Source: Pseudoroseomonas aestuarii
GTDB taxonomy: Bacteria; Pseudomonadota; Alphaproteobacteria; Acetobacterales; Acetobacteraceae
NCBI RefSeq assembly: GCF_042651065.1
Contig: NZ_JBHSCH010000009.1
Location: 1 to 64,000, forward strand
Direction of reading: 5' to 3'
Length of the DNA: 64,000 nucleotides
Shown here: one piece after another, positions 7,867 to 16,476 of the stretch
Numbering within the stretch: position 1 is the first letter of the stretch
Layout of the letters: each line of letters opens with the position of its first letter
Program-made: the position numbers and the translations under genes
The notes under the pieces: model-generated
Databases searched by the model: none
Told to the model about the DNA's origin: nothing
What the model saw: the letters and a program-made list of their open reading frames with translations, nothing else

Positions 7867-8802
7867 ATGCCGTTCCGCATCATGATCGTCGATGACAGCG
7901 TAACCAACCGGCTGCGGCTGGCCGCCCTGGTGGCGCGGGTGGCGGAGACGGTCTCGGTCACGCATGCCTCGCCGACCCTGGCGCTGGAGGATGCCGCCGC
8001 GCAGCCGCCGGACGTGCTGTTCGTCGACTACCTGATGCCGGAGATGGATGGCGTGGCCTTCCTGCGCGCCTTCCGGCAGCTGCCGCGCTGCCAGACGGTG
8101 CCGGCCGTCATGATCACGGCGCTCGAGCAGCGCAGCGCGCTGTACGAGGCGCTGGAGGCCGGTGCCAGCGACTTCCTGACCAAGCCGGCCGACGAGGTGG
8201 AGCTGCTCGCCCGGCTGCGCAACATGCTGAAGCTGCGCGCCGTCGAGCGCGAATTGTACGAGCTGGCGCATTTCGACTCGCTGACCGGCCTGGCCAACCG
8301 CCGCCACTTCCTGGCCTGCCTGGACGAGGCGGTGGAACGGGCCCGGGAGGAGCGGACGCCGCTCTCGCTGGCGGTGTTCGACGTGGACCACTTCAAGCGC
8401 ATCAATGACGGTTTCGGCCACCCGGCGGGGGACCGGGTGCTGCATGGCCTGGGCACGGCCTGCGGCGGATTGCTGCGGCAGACGGACCTGGTGGGCCGCC
8501 TCGGCGGCGAGGAATTCGCCGCCCTGCTGCCAGCCGCCGGCCTGACCCAGGCCGTGCAGCTCTCCGAGGCGCTGCGCCAGGGTATCGCTGGCCTGGCGCT
8601 GCAGGATGAGGAGGGGCGGCCCATCCCCGTCACCATCAGCCTTGGCGTCGCCACCCTGGGCCTGGCGGAAAGCGGCGAGAGCCTGCTGCGCCGGGCCGAC
8701 CAGGCGCTCTACGCCGCCAAGCGGGGCGGCAGGAACCAAGTGCGCATGAGCCCCGGCCCGCTCCCCTCTGCCCTCGCCAATCCCATGGCCGAGGCGGGCT
8801 GA
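7867..8802 (+). CDS. Response regulator diguanylate cyclase (REC-GGDEF, PleD-like)
   Basis: Makes c-di-GMP in response to phosphorylation. The 311-aa product has a receiver domain (about 1-125; acidic pair D9/D10, phospho-acceptor D54 in LFVDYLMPEMDG, lysine in FLTKPAD) joined to a GGDEF domain (about 140-300). The active-site motif is GGEEF at 213-217, preceded five residues earlier by RQTD, an RxxD inhibitory site, so product inhibition is expected. The partner kinase is not adjacent. c-di-GMP output would fit control of the exopolysaccharide cluster, but that link is inference. Confidence 0.93.
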   Translation: MPFRIMIVDDSVTNRLRLAALVARVAETVSVTHASPTLALEDAAAQPPDVLFVDYLMPEMDGVAFLRAFRQLPRCQTVPAVMITALEQRSALYEALEAGASDFLTKPADEVELLARLRNMLKLRAVERELYELAHFDSLTGLANRRHFLACLDEAVERAREERTPLSLAVFDVDHFKRINDGFGHPAGDRVLHGLGTACGGLLRQTDLVGRLGGEEFAALLPAAGLTQAVQLSEALRQGIAGLALQDEEGRPIPVTISLGVATLGLAESGESLLRRADQALYAAKRGGRNQVRMSPGPLPSALANPMAEAG

Positions 8803-8821
8803 GGCCCGCCCCTGCACCGGC

Positions 8822-10318
8822 TCACGCCTGCGCCGGCCGGCGCAGGGCGGTGAGGGCGCCGCGGCCCAGCATCAGCAGCCAGATCAGCAGAGTCAGCGCC
8901 CCGAGCGCGCCGGCGATCGGCCGCTCGAAGAAGGCCAGCCAGAGGCCGTCCGACTTGATCATCGAGGTCATGAAGTTCTGCTCGAGCATCTCGCCGAGCA
9001 CCAGGCCGAGGATCATCGGCGCCACGGGCACGCCGTTCTCCTCCATGAACCAGCCCAGCACGCCGAAGATCAGCATCAGCACGATGCCGTAGTTGCTGTT
9101 GGTCATGGCGAAGGCGCCGACGATGCAGAACAGCAGGATCAGCGGCAGCAGGATGGTGCGCGGGATGCGCAGCACCTGCTTCATGCTCTTGATCGCCGCC
9201 CAGCCGAGCGGAACCATAATGATGTTCGCCAGGATGAAGATGATGAACACCGCATAGATGAACTGCGGGTTCTCGGTGAACACCGTGGGGCCGGGGTTCA
9301 TCCCCTTCATGTAGAGCACGCCGATGACGATGGCGGTGATGGAATCCCCCGGGATGCCGAAGACCAGGGCCGGGATCCAGGCGCCCGCCACGGCGGAGTT
9401 GTTGGAGGCGCCGGCTTCCACCACCCCCTCCACATGGCCGGTGCCGAACTTCTCCGGCGTGCGCGAGAAGCGCTTGGCCATGGCGTAGGAGACCCAGGCG
9501 GCGATATCCGCCCCCGCCCCCGGCAGCGCGCCGATCAGCGTGCCCATGAGCGAGCCGCGGATGAAGTTCAGCCAGTAGCGCCGCATCACCCCGCCCACGC
9601 CGCGGAACACGTTGCCGACCTGCGGCACAATGACATGGCCCTGCCGGTGCAGGTCCACCGCGCCCCGCAGCAGCTCCGACACGGCGAAGGCGCCGATCAT
9701 CACGGCGATGAAGTTGACCCCCGACATCAGGTCGACATTGCCGAAGGTGAAGCGCGGCACCCCCGCCGCGGGGTCGATGCCGATGCAGACGATCGCCAGG
9801 CCCAGCAGCAGCGAGACGAAGCCCTTCAGCGGGTCGCCTGTGCCGATGAACACCGCACAGGTGAGGCCGAGGCAGGCCAGCCAGAAATACTCGAAGGAGG
9901 AGAAGTTCAGCGCCATCTCGGCGAGCGAGGGGGCGCAGAGCACCAGGAAGAACACGCCGACGATGCCGCCCAGCGCCGAGAACACCACGTTGACGCCGAG
10001 GTTGAGGTCGAGCTGGCCCTTCCTGGCCATCAGGTAGGATTCGTCGGCATAGGCGGCGGAGGCGGGCGTGCCCGGCATGCGCAGCATGGCCGCCGGGATG
10101 TCGCCGGCGAAGATCGCCATGGCGGTCGCGGTGACGATGGCGCCCAGCGCGGGCACCGGGTCCATGAAGAAGGTGACCGGCACCAGCAGCGCCGTGGCCA
10201 TCGTCGCCGTCAGCCCCGGCATGGCGCCGACGAACATGCCGAACACCGCCGCGCCCAGGATGACCAGCATCACCGAGGGGTCGAAGACCAGGCCGAAGGC
10301 CGTCAGGATCGGGTCCAT
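8822..10318 (-). CDS. tctA: Tripartite tricarboxylate transporter, large permease TctA
   Basis: Main membrane subunit (498 aa) of a Tct/Bug-type secondary transporter for carboxylates. It shows about 10-12 hydrophobic segments and the family motifs GAMPGLTATMATALLVP near the N-terminus and GIPGDSITAIVIGVL in the second half. It is the third gene of the leftward tctC-tctB-tctA operon, 12 bases after tctB. The substrate is set by TctC and cannot be named. Confidence 0.95.
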   Translation of the reverse strand: MDPILTAFGLVFDPSVMLVILGAAVFGMFVGAMPGLTATMATALLVPVTFFMDPVPALGAIVTATAMAIFAGDIPAAMLRMPGTPASAAYADESYLMARKGQLDLNLGVNVVFSALGGIVGVFFLVLCAPSLAEMALNFSSFEYFWLACLGLTCAVFIGTGDPLKGFVSLLLGLAIVCIGIDPAAGVPRFTFGNVDLMSGVNFIAVMIGAFAVSELLRGAVDLHRQGHVIVPQVGNVFRGVGGVMRRYWLNFIRGSLMGTLIGALPGAGADIAAWVSYAMAKRFSRTPEKFGTGHVEGVVEAGASNNSAVAGAWIPALVFGIPGDSITAIVIGVLYMKGMNPGPTVFTENPQFIYAVFIIFILANIIMVPLGWAAIKSMKQVLRIPRTILLPLILLFCIVGAFAMTNSNYGIVLMLIFGVLGWFMEENGVPVAPMILGLVLGEMLEQNFMTSMIKSDGLWLAFFERPIAGALGALTLLIWLLMLGRGALTALRRPAQA

Positions 10319-10330
10319 TGCCGCCCTTCC

Positions 10331-10804
10331 TCAGAGGATGTCATTCAGCAGGCCGCGCGGCAGGGGCACGCGCATCATCCCGCTGAAGAACCAGTGCACC
10401 ACCAGCGTCGCCACCAGCGCGACCGGCAGGGCCCGTACCGGGCGCTCGCCGAACCACAGGAACAGCGCCAGCAGCAGGGCGAAGGCGAGCAGGATGAAGC
10501 CCAGCGTCTCGGCGAAGAGAAGATAGGCCACCACCGCCAGCGGCATGCTGAGGAAGGACAGGGCCTGCCCTCCCCGGAACCACCAGGGCGCCAGCTCGAC
10601 CCAGGCCTCGCCGCGCCGCCGCGCCGCCAGGCCGCGCCCCACCAGCAGCAGCCCGCACAGGACCAGCCCGCCGCCGAGCAGCCGCGGGAACAGCTCCGGG
10701 CCGTAATCCTGGCCCGGGAAGGAGGGGAAGTAGGTCGTCAGCCAGATCATCGTGCCGGCCAGCAGCAGCAGGGCCAGTCCGAGCACGGCATCGTTCACCC
10801 GCAT
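10331..10804 (-). CDS. tctB: Tripartite tricarboxylate transporter, small subunit TctB
   Basis: Small membrane subunit (157 aa) with four predicted transmembrane helices and a polar linker (ARRRGEAWVE) in the middle, as usual for TctB. It starts MRVNDAVLGLALLLLAG and has the family pattern FPSFPGQDYGPELFPRLLGGGL. The ATG at 10804 follows GGAG by about ten bases; an in-frame TTG at 10822 is less likely. It lies between tctC and tctA in one operon. Confidence 0.9.
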   Translation of the reverse strand: MRVNDAVLGLALLLLAGTMIWLTTYFPSFPGQDYGPELFPRLLGGGLVLCGLLLVGRGLAARRRGEAWVELAPWWFRGGQALSFLSMPLAVVAYLLFAETLGFILLAFALLLALFLWFGERPVRALPVALVATLVVHWFFSGMMRVPLPRGLLNDIL

Positions 10805-10888
10805 CGCGCATGCGCTCCGCAAGGCGCGGCCGGAGGCCGCGCGGGGCAGGAAAAGCGTGGCTCAGGGCAGTTGCGCGGCACGGGGCCG

Positions 10889-11881
10889 TCAGCCGCGCGC
10901 CAGCCCGGCGGCGCGCATCGCCTCGCCCATCGCCGCGTCGGAGCGGCCCATGAAGGTGGCGAACCCGTCCGGGTCCGCCCAGACCGTGCCGAAGCCGCGG
11001 GCGTTCATGAAGTCGGTGAACTCCTTGGCCTTGTAGGCGCGCTCCAGCGCCGCGGTGATGGTCTTGGCCATCTCGTCCGGCAGGCCGCGCGGCGCCGCGA
11101 TGCCACGCCACGCGCCCGTGGAGTAGCTGATGCCGAGCTTCTCGTTCAGCGTCGGCACCGTGTCGAATTGCGGGTTGCGCTGCGGCGCCATGATGGCGAG
11201 GCTGCGCGCCCGGCCCGCGTCGAGCATGGCCCGCGCCTCGGGCACGGAGCAGGTGACGATGTCCACGCCGCCCGCGGCCAGGTCCTGCATGGCGGGCGCG
11301 GCGCCGTTCGAGGGCACCCAGCGCACATGGTCGGGCTTCAGCCCCATCGCCTGCAGCCAGCCGATCAGCGCCAGGTGCCAGATGCCGCCCTGGCCGGTGC
11401 CGGAGGCCTTCATCTTGCCCGCCGGCGCCGCCTTGATGGCGTCGGCCAGTTCCTTGATGTCCTTGTAGGGCGAGGAGGCGCTGACCTGCACGCCCGGCGG
11501 GTCCTCGTTCATCAGCGCGAGCGGCCGGTAGTCCTTGTAGGTGAGGTTGGTCAGCCCGGCATGATGGAGCATGGCGATCTCCACCGTGATGATGCCGATG
11601 GTGTAGCCATCGGGCTGCGCCGTGGCGATGGCGGAATGGCCGACCACCCCGTTGCCGCCGGTGCGGTTCACCACATTGATCGGCTGGCCGAGATCCTTCT
11701 CCAGCAGCGCGCCGATGATGCGGGCCGTGGCATCGGTGCCGCCGCCGGCGCCCCATGGGCAGAGCAGGGTGATGGGGCGGGTCGGGTAGCGGGACTGGGC
11801 CAGGGCGGGACGCGCCAGCAGGCCGGCGGCACCCGCCGCCACACCGAAGGCCATCAGGCCGCGGCGAGACACTTCATTCAT
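10889..11881 (-). CDS. tctC: Tripartite tricarboxylate transporter substrate-binding protein (Bug family, TctC)
   Basis: Periplasmic receptor (330 aa) of the Bug family. The N-terminus NEVSRRGLMAFGVAAGAAG with an AxA cleavage site (PALAQ) is a twin-arginine-like signal. Mature motifs are YPTRPITLLCPWGAGGGTDATAR and VVNRTGGNGVVGH, which hold the carboxylate-binding loops. The second of two close ATGs (11881) is chosen because GGGGAG lies seven bases before it; ATG 11887 is too close. It is first in the tctCBA operon. Bug proteins are greatly expanded in Acetobacteraceae and Burkholderiales, and the ligand here is unknown. Confidence 0.94.
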   Translation of the reverse strand: MNEVSRRGLMAFGVAAGAAGLLARPALAQSRYPTRPITLLCPWGAGGGTDATARIIGALLEKDLGQPINVVNRTGGNGVVGHSAIATAQPDGYTIGIITVEIAMLHHAGLTNLTYKDYRPLALMNEDPPGVQVSASSPYKDIKELADAIKAAPAGKMKASGTGQGGIWHLALIGWLQAMGLKPDHVRWVPSNGAAPAMQDLAAGGVDIVTCSVPEARAMLDAGRARSLAIMAPQRNPQFDTVPTLNEKLGISYSTGAWRGIAAPRGLPDEMAKTITAALERAYKAKEFTDFMNARGFGTVWADPDGFATFMGRSDAAMGEAMRAAGLARG

Positions 11882-11887
11882 GGACAT

Positions 11888-12599
11888 TCTCCCCAACGCC
11901 CGCTTCGGCGGGTCGTTCTCCTTGTACGATGATAGACTAAGGGGCGGCGCGCGGTCTGGGCAAGCATGCAGCGGGATCGCAGGATCCGGACGCCAACGGC
12001 ATGGCCGGCCGGCCGGCTGTAAAGCCCGGGCCAATCTGCGCGCCGGCATGGCCGGGCAGGAACGGCCCCCCCTCCGCCGCGCGCGCAGGCAGAGAGACGG
12101 AGAGGCGCAGCCTGGCGTTCAGCCGCCCCTGGCAGGGCCGATGCGGGAGGGGGCAGCCCCTTTCGGAGCAGGCTGGCGGCTGTGCGTGCCTCCGGGCGGT
12201 CCCGCGAAGATGCGGCTGCAGGCGCCCCTGCGGCTCCAGCGGATGAAGCCGCCGACGACGCGCTGATCGCCGGCCCGCGGCACTCCGTGGGAGAGCGGAA
12301 AGCAGGACGAGATCCGCCGGACCTGCCCCCGCCCGTGCCGGAACCGGTCAGCCGCGGCAGCACCTCCCGCAGCCGGGAAATACGGCCGGATCAAAGCGCA
12401 AGAAGCCCGCCGGACAGACCCTGAACACAGCACACGCCGAGGTTGTCCGGTTTCCACCAGTCACACTGAAAAATTCAAAATTTATATTCCGGCGAAGAAA
12501 AGAAACTAAAAGTTTCGTTGTCGGAACTTATTTCGTTATGGTAAGCAAATGTAATCTCGTTGGAGCATGCAGCACAGCGAAGGTGATCGAGGCTCAGCA
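11888..12599. other. Long intergenic region between tctC and the EPS operon
   Basis: About 710 bases with no convincing gene on either strand. The reading frames here lack family matches and good ribosome sites. The left end carries the tctC leader. The right end (about 12465-12560) is markedly AT-rich for this DNA and holds a perfect inverted repeat, so it is probably the regulated promoter of the rightward exopolysaccharide operon. Confidence 0.6.
12502..12516. promoter_or_regulatory. Perfect inverted repeat GAAACT-AAA-AGTTTC upstream of EPS operon
   Basis: Six-base arms separated by three bases, inside the AT-rich stretch about 85 bases before the first exopolysaccharide gene. Size and position fit an operator or activator site. 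No regulator gene is adjacent and I do not recognise the motif. Confidence 0.4.
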
Positions 12600-14108
12600 A
12601 TGACACGCACCCCGCGCGCCCCCTCCTACGTTCTGCCCGAGCCCAGCGTCGCAGGGGTGGAAACGCCTTCGCATCAGGAACTTCCGAGGATGGTGCCGGC
12701 ATCCGGCCTGCGAGGCGGCAGGCCGGGGGCCATCGATGCCCTTCGCGCCGCGCAGGGCTGGGCGGACCTTCCCTTCTGCAGGCTGTTCCCGTGGTGCGTC
12801 GATTTTCTGCTCCTCATTCTTTTTTCCGTGCCTGTTCCGGGCTGGGAACCGGGCGCGCCATTCCCGGTCGCGCATCATGCGCTCCTGGTGCTGGGCGGCA
12901 CCCTGCTCTCCGCCCTGCTCAACCGGGTCGCACTGGCGGATCTCGAGCAATCCTCCGGCGCCACGACGCGGCGGCTGTTCTTCCGGGCGGCGCTTGCCGC
13001 GGCCGCGACGTCGCTCATCATCGCCCTCTCGGAGCATGTCCTGCTTCGGGCGGATGCCACCGCGGAATTCCTCTGGCTGCTGGGCGGCTTCATGCCGCTC
13101 AGCGCCACGGCCCATGCCATGACGGCCTATCTGATAGGGCTGCGGCAGACAGTGCCGATGCGCCTGGCCCTGGTCGGCCCGGCGGCGCGGTTCGCCACCT
13201 TCGAGGCAGGGCTGAGGCACCGGTCCGGGCAGGGCGCGGTCGTGGTCGCCCGGGTGGGCGGCGCGGTCGATGCCGAGATCGAGCAGCTGCGGCACCTCAT
13301 CCTCGGCCAGCAGGTCGACGTCGTGGTGCTGGCCACGGGCGGGCTTGACGCGAACCGCCTTTCCGATGTGGGCCGGGCCCTGGCCGAGGCGCCCGCGCGG
13401 CTCTGCTTCCTCGCCGATCCGATGTCCTTCGACCCCACGCTCGAGGAAGCGTTCCGCTGGTCCGGCCTCGGCGTGGTGGAGATCCTGCCCCATCCGGTCC
13501 GCAGCGCCGAGTGGTCGGTCAAGCGCGGCCTCGACGTGGCATTCGCCCTGATGGCCCTGGCCTTCATGGCGCCGCTCCTGCTGCTGATCGCGATGGCCAT
13601 CCGTCTGGAATCGCCAGGGCCGGTCCTGTTCCGCCAGTGGCGGGTCGGCCTGGGCGGCAGGCCCATACAGGTCCTGAAGTTCCGGTCCATGTACATAAAG
13701 GGATGCGACGCATCGGGCGCCACGCGCACCCGGGCCCGCGACCCGCGCGTGACGCATGTGGGCCGCTTCCTGCGGCGCACCAGCATGGACGAGCTGCCCC
13801 AGCTCTGGAACGTGCTCCGGGGCGACATGTCCCTGGTCGGGCCGCGCCCGCACGCGCTGGCCATGCAGGTGGAAGGCAGGCCCTATGCGGAGGTGGTGAG
13901 CCAGTACCGCCTGCGCCACAGGGTGCGGCCCGGCATCACCGGATGGGCCCAGGTCAATGGCGCGCGCGGCGAGGTGGACACGCTGGAGCGGGCGCAGAGA
14001 CGGATCATGCTCGACCTCTGGTACGTCGATCACTGGTCGCTTGCCCTGGATTTCCAGGTGCTGCTGCGCACCGTGCTCGGCGGCTTCGCCAGCTTCCGGG
14101 CCGATTGA
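12600..14108 (+). CDS. Polyprenyl-phosphate sugar-1-phosphate transferase (EPS priming enzyme)
   Basis: Starts repeat-unit assembly by moving a hexose-1-phosphate onto undecaprenyl phosphate in the inner membrane. The 502-aa protein has several N-terminal membrane segments (about 50-180), a central Rossmann-like region, and the PHPT catalytic domain from about 307: KRGLDVAFALMALAF, FRQWRVGLGGRPIQVLKFRSM, RRTSMDELPQLWNVLRGDMSLVGPRP and RPGITGWAQVNG. This is the WcaJ/GumD/ExoY group. The ATG at 12600 follows GAGG by seven bases; ATG 12567 has a site that is too close. It opens the polysaccharide operon. The sugar is probably glucose or galactose, by family only. Confidence 0.94.
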   Translation: MTRTPRAPSYVLPEPSVAGVETPSHQELPRMVPASGLRGGRPGAIDALRAAQGWADLPFCRLFPWCVDFLLLILFSVPVPGWEPGAPFPVAHHALLVLGGTLLSALLNRVALADLEQSSGATTRRLFFRAALAAAATSLIIALSEHVLLRADATAEFLWLLGGFMPLSATAHAMTAYLIGLRQTVPMRLALVGPAARFATFEAGLRHRSGQGAVVVARVGGAVDAEIEQLRHLILGQQVDVVVLATGGLDANRLSDVGRALAEAPARLCFLADPMSFDPTLEEAFRWSGLGVVEILPHPVRSAEWSVKRGLDVAFALMALAFMAPLLLLIAMAIRLESPGPVLFRQWRVGLGGRPIQVLKFRSMYIKGCDASGATRTRARDPRVTHVGRFLRRTSMDELPQLWNVLRGDMSLVGPRPHALAMQVEGRPYAEVVSQYRLRHRVRPGITGWAQVNGARGEVDTLERAQRRIMLDLWYVDHWSLALDFQVLLRTVLGGFASFRAD

Positions 14109-14116
14109 GGAAAGCC

Positions 14117-15019
14117 GTGGTGCGGACAGCCCCGGAGCTTCCCCCCTGGACGACGCGCTCCGCCGACGGAACGGCCGGCGCCTCCAGCCCGGCCAACGCC
14201 GAGAGCGAGATCCATGCGCCCACCCGGCACGCCGTGCACCGCACGCTGACACTGGGTGTCGTCGTCGATGCCTGCCGCGATCTCTCCACCGCCGTGGAGG
14301 CCGTTCGCAGGCAGATGCGGCTGCCGGCGCGGGCGAGAAGCCAGGCCTTCCTGGTCACCTTCGTCAACCCGGCCACCGTGGCCGCGACGGAGCGGAGCAT
14401 CTGGCTGCGCGTCGCGCTGCAGAATTTCGACCTGGTGCTGCCGGACGGAATCGCCATGGCGCTGGCGACCGGATACCTCTCCGGCTCCAGCGCGGCGCGT
14501 ATCAGCTTCGACACGACCTCCCTCGCCCTGCCGGTCCTGCACCTTGCGGCCGAATACGGCAGCGGCGTCGTCCTGGTCGGCGGCCGGGAGGGTGTCGCCC
14601 GGCGCGCCGCGGACCGCATCGCCGAACGGTTTCCCGGGCTGCGCATCCTGGGAACGTGGCATGGCTACGGCGACATGGCGGCGTCCGTCCGGGCGGTGCA
14701 CGACACGGCACCCGACATCGTCATCTGCGGCATGGGCAGCGGGCCGCAGGAGGAGTTCCTGCTGCGCCTCAGGGCCGCGGGGTGGCACGGCGTCGGCTTC
14801 ACCTGCGGCGGCTATCTCGACCAGACCGCCGGCGGCCTCGAATACTATCCGGCCTGGATCGACAGGACGAATCTCCGCTGGCTCTACCGCCTCGCCCGCG
14901 AGCCGAGGCGTCTCTGGCGCCGCTACCTGGTGGATTACGGGCGCTTCGCCCTCCGCTTCGGCAGAGCCGCCAGGGACCGTGCCCGCCCCGGGCCTGCGGG
15001 CCGCGGAGCTGGCCGATGA
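14117..15019 (+). CDS. WecG/TagA/CpsF-family glycosyltransferase (GumM-like)
   Basis: Cytoplasmic-face glycosyltransferase of family GT26 (300 aa) that adds a sugar to the lipid-linked precursor, as GumM does in xanthan synthesis. Family motifs: TFVNPATVAATERS, DLVLPDGIAMALA, VVLVGGREGVARRAADRIAERFPGLRILGTWHGY and IVICGMGSGPQEEFL. The start is a GTG with GAGG six bases upstream (14107-14110); an adjacent GTG at 14120 is also possible. Eight bases separate it from the priming transferase, and its stop overlaps the flippase start (ATGA). Confidence 0.9.
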   Translation: MVRTAPELPPWTTRSADGTAGASSPANAESEIHAPTRHAVHRTLTLGVVVDACRDLSTAVEAVRRQMRLPARARSQAFLVTFVNPATVAATERSIWLRVALQNFDLVLPDGIAMALATGYLSGSSAARISFDTTSLALPVLHLAAEYGSGVVLVGGREGVARRAADRIAERFPGLRILGTWHGYGDMAASVRAVHDTAPDIVICGMGSGPQEEFLLRLRAAGWHGVGFTCGGYLDQTAGGLEYYPAWIDRTNLRWLYRLAREPRRLWRRYLVDYGRFALRFGRAARDRARPGPAGRGAGR

Positions 15020-16476
15020 GCGGTGGGCGGAGCGACGCCAATGGCCGCACGCTGCGCGCCCTGTTCTGGACGATGCTCGATGTGGGCGGCAGCCAGGGCC
15101 TCGCGCTGCTGCTCTACGTCATCCTCACCCGGATCCTGACGCCGGGCGAGTATGGCGTCTTCGCCCTCGCCCTCGCCATCACCGCGATGGCCAACACGGT
15201 GCTGTTCCAGGGCTTCGCCGACGCGCTGATCCAGCGCGAGGCGCCGGACGAGGATGACCGCAGCACCGCCTTCTGGACGAACCTGGCGCTGGGCGCGGTG
15301 CTGACCATCCTCCTCGTGCTGAGCGCGCACACCCTCTCGGCGGCTTTCGGCGACGCCTCCCTCTCGCCCGTCCTCCAGGCCATGTCCGTGCTGTGCCTGC
15401 TGCGCGCGCTGGTCAGCGTCCATTCGGCGCTCTGCCGGCGGGAGATGCGCATGGCCATCTTCGCCCTGCGCGCCATCAGCGGCTACGTGATCGGCGGGCT
15501 GTGCGGCATCGCGCTGGCGATGGCGGGGTGGGGCGTCTGGGCGCTGGTGGCGTGCCAGCTCATCCAGGCCGTCGTCATCCTCGTCGTGATGTGGACGACG
15601 ATCCGCTGGACTCCCCGGCTGCGCTTCTCGCGCCGGTCGCTGAAGCGGCTCGCCGGCTTCAGCAGCCCCTTCATGATGGCCGGCATCTTCACCGCCATCG
15701 CCGACAAGGTCGACAACCTGATCATCGGCGTGATGCTCGATGTCGTGGCTGTGGGCCACTACAATCTCGCGCTCAAGATGATGCAGGCGCTTGGGTTCAT
15801 CGCCATGTCGCCGCTCGCCCTGCTGATGATGCCGGTGCTGGCGCGGCTCGCGCACGACCAGGCGGCCTTCCGGGACGAGTATGTCCGCCTCGTCACCGCC
15901 TCGCTGTCCATCTGGCTGCCGCTGGCGATCGGCCTCGGCTTCCTGGCGCCGGCGGTGGTGCCCTTCACCTTCGGTCCGCAATGGATGGATGCCGTGCCGG
16001 TTCTGCAGGCCATGGCCCTGGGCGGCGCCACCGTGCCGCTCTGGGCCTTCACCGGCCAGGCGCTCTCCGCACTTGGCCGCCCCAGCGCCTATGCCTGGCT
16101 GGCCGGCGGGCAGCTGGTCCTCGCCGCCATCGCCTACGCGCTGGCCTCGCCCTTCGGCATCGTCGCGGTGGGCGTCGCCTGGGCCGTGGTCTCGGCGCTG
16201 CTGGTGCCCATCCACCTGTACGTGCTGGAGCAGATCTCGGGCAGGAGCCTCATGCCGCTGGTCGGCAACGCGCTGCGCCTCGCCGCCGCGGGGGCGGGCA
16301 TGGTGGCCGCGATGCTCGCCGGCGACCGGCTGTCCGGCGGCAGTTCCTGGCTGGCCGGCATGGCCGGCGGCCTGGTCTACCTGGCCCTGCTGGAGACGGT
16401 GCTGCTCCCCCGCTACGTGAGCGGCGGGATACGCTCCGCCCGCCTGGCCTTCTTCGCGCACGGAGGCAGCCGATGA
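15016..16476 (+). CDS. Polysaccharide flippase (Wzx/WzxC-like, MOP superfamily)
   Basis: Moves lipid-linked repeat units across the inner membrane. The 486-aa product has the 12-14 hydrophobic helices of the polysaccharide-transport family and the start FWTMLDVGGSQGLALLLYVILTRILTPGEYGVFALA, with FRDEYVRLVTASLSIWLPLAIGLGFLAPAVVPFTFG in the second half as in WzxC/WzxE-type proteins. ATGA overlaps link it both to the upstream transferase and to the downstream acyltransferase gene. Confidence 0.92.
   Translation: MSGGRSDANGRTLRALFWTMLDVGGSQGLALLLYVILTRILTPGEYGVFALALAITAMANTVLFQGFADALIQREAPDEDDRSTAFWTNLALGAVLTILLVLSAHTLSAAFGDASLSPVLQAMSVLCLLRALVSVHSALCRREMRMAIFALRAISGYVIGGLCGIALAMAGWGVWALVACQLIQAVVILVVMWTTIRWTPRLRFSRRSLKRLAGFSSPFMMAGIFTAIADKVDNLIIGVMLDVVAVGHYNLALKMMQALGFIAMSPLALLMMPVLARLAHDQAAFRDEYVRLVTASLSIWLPLAIGLGFLAPAVVPFTFGPQWMDAVPVLQAMALGGATVPLWAFTGQALSALGRPSAYAWLAGGQLVLAAIAYALASPFGIVAVGVAWAVVSALLVPIHLYVLEQISGRSLMPLVGNALRLAAAGAGMVAAMLAGDRLSGGSSWLAGMAGGLVYLALLETVLLPRYVSGGIRSARLAFFAHGGSR

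Noticed and set aside
9434..11932. 832-codon open frame on the plus strand
   Set aside because: Antisense across tctA, tctB and tctC with low-complexity composition (Arg, His, Gln, Gly); not a gene.
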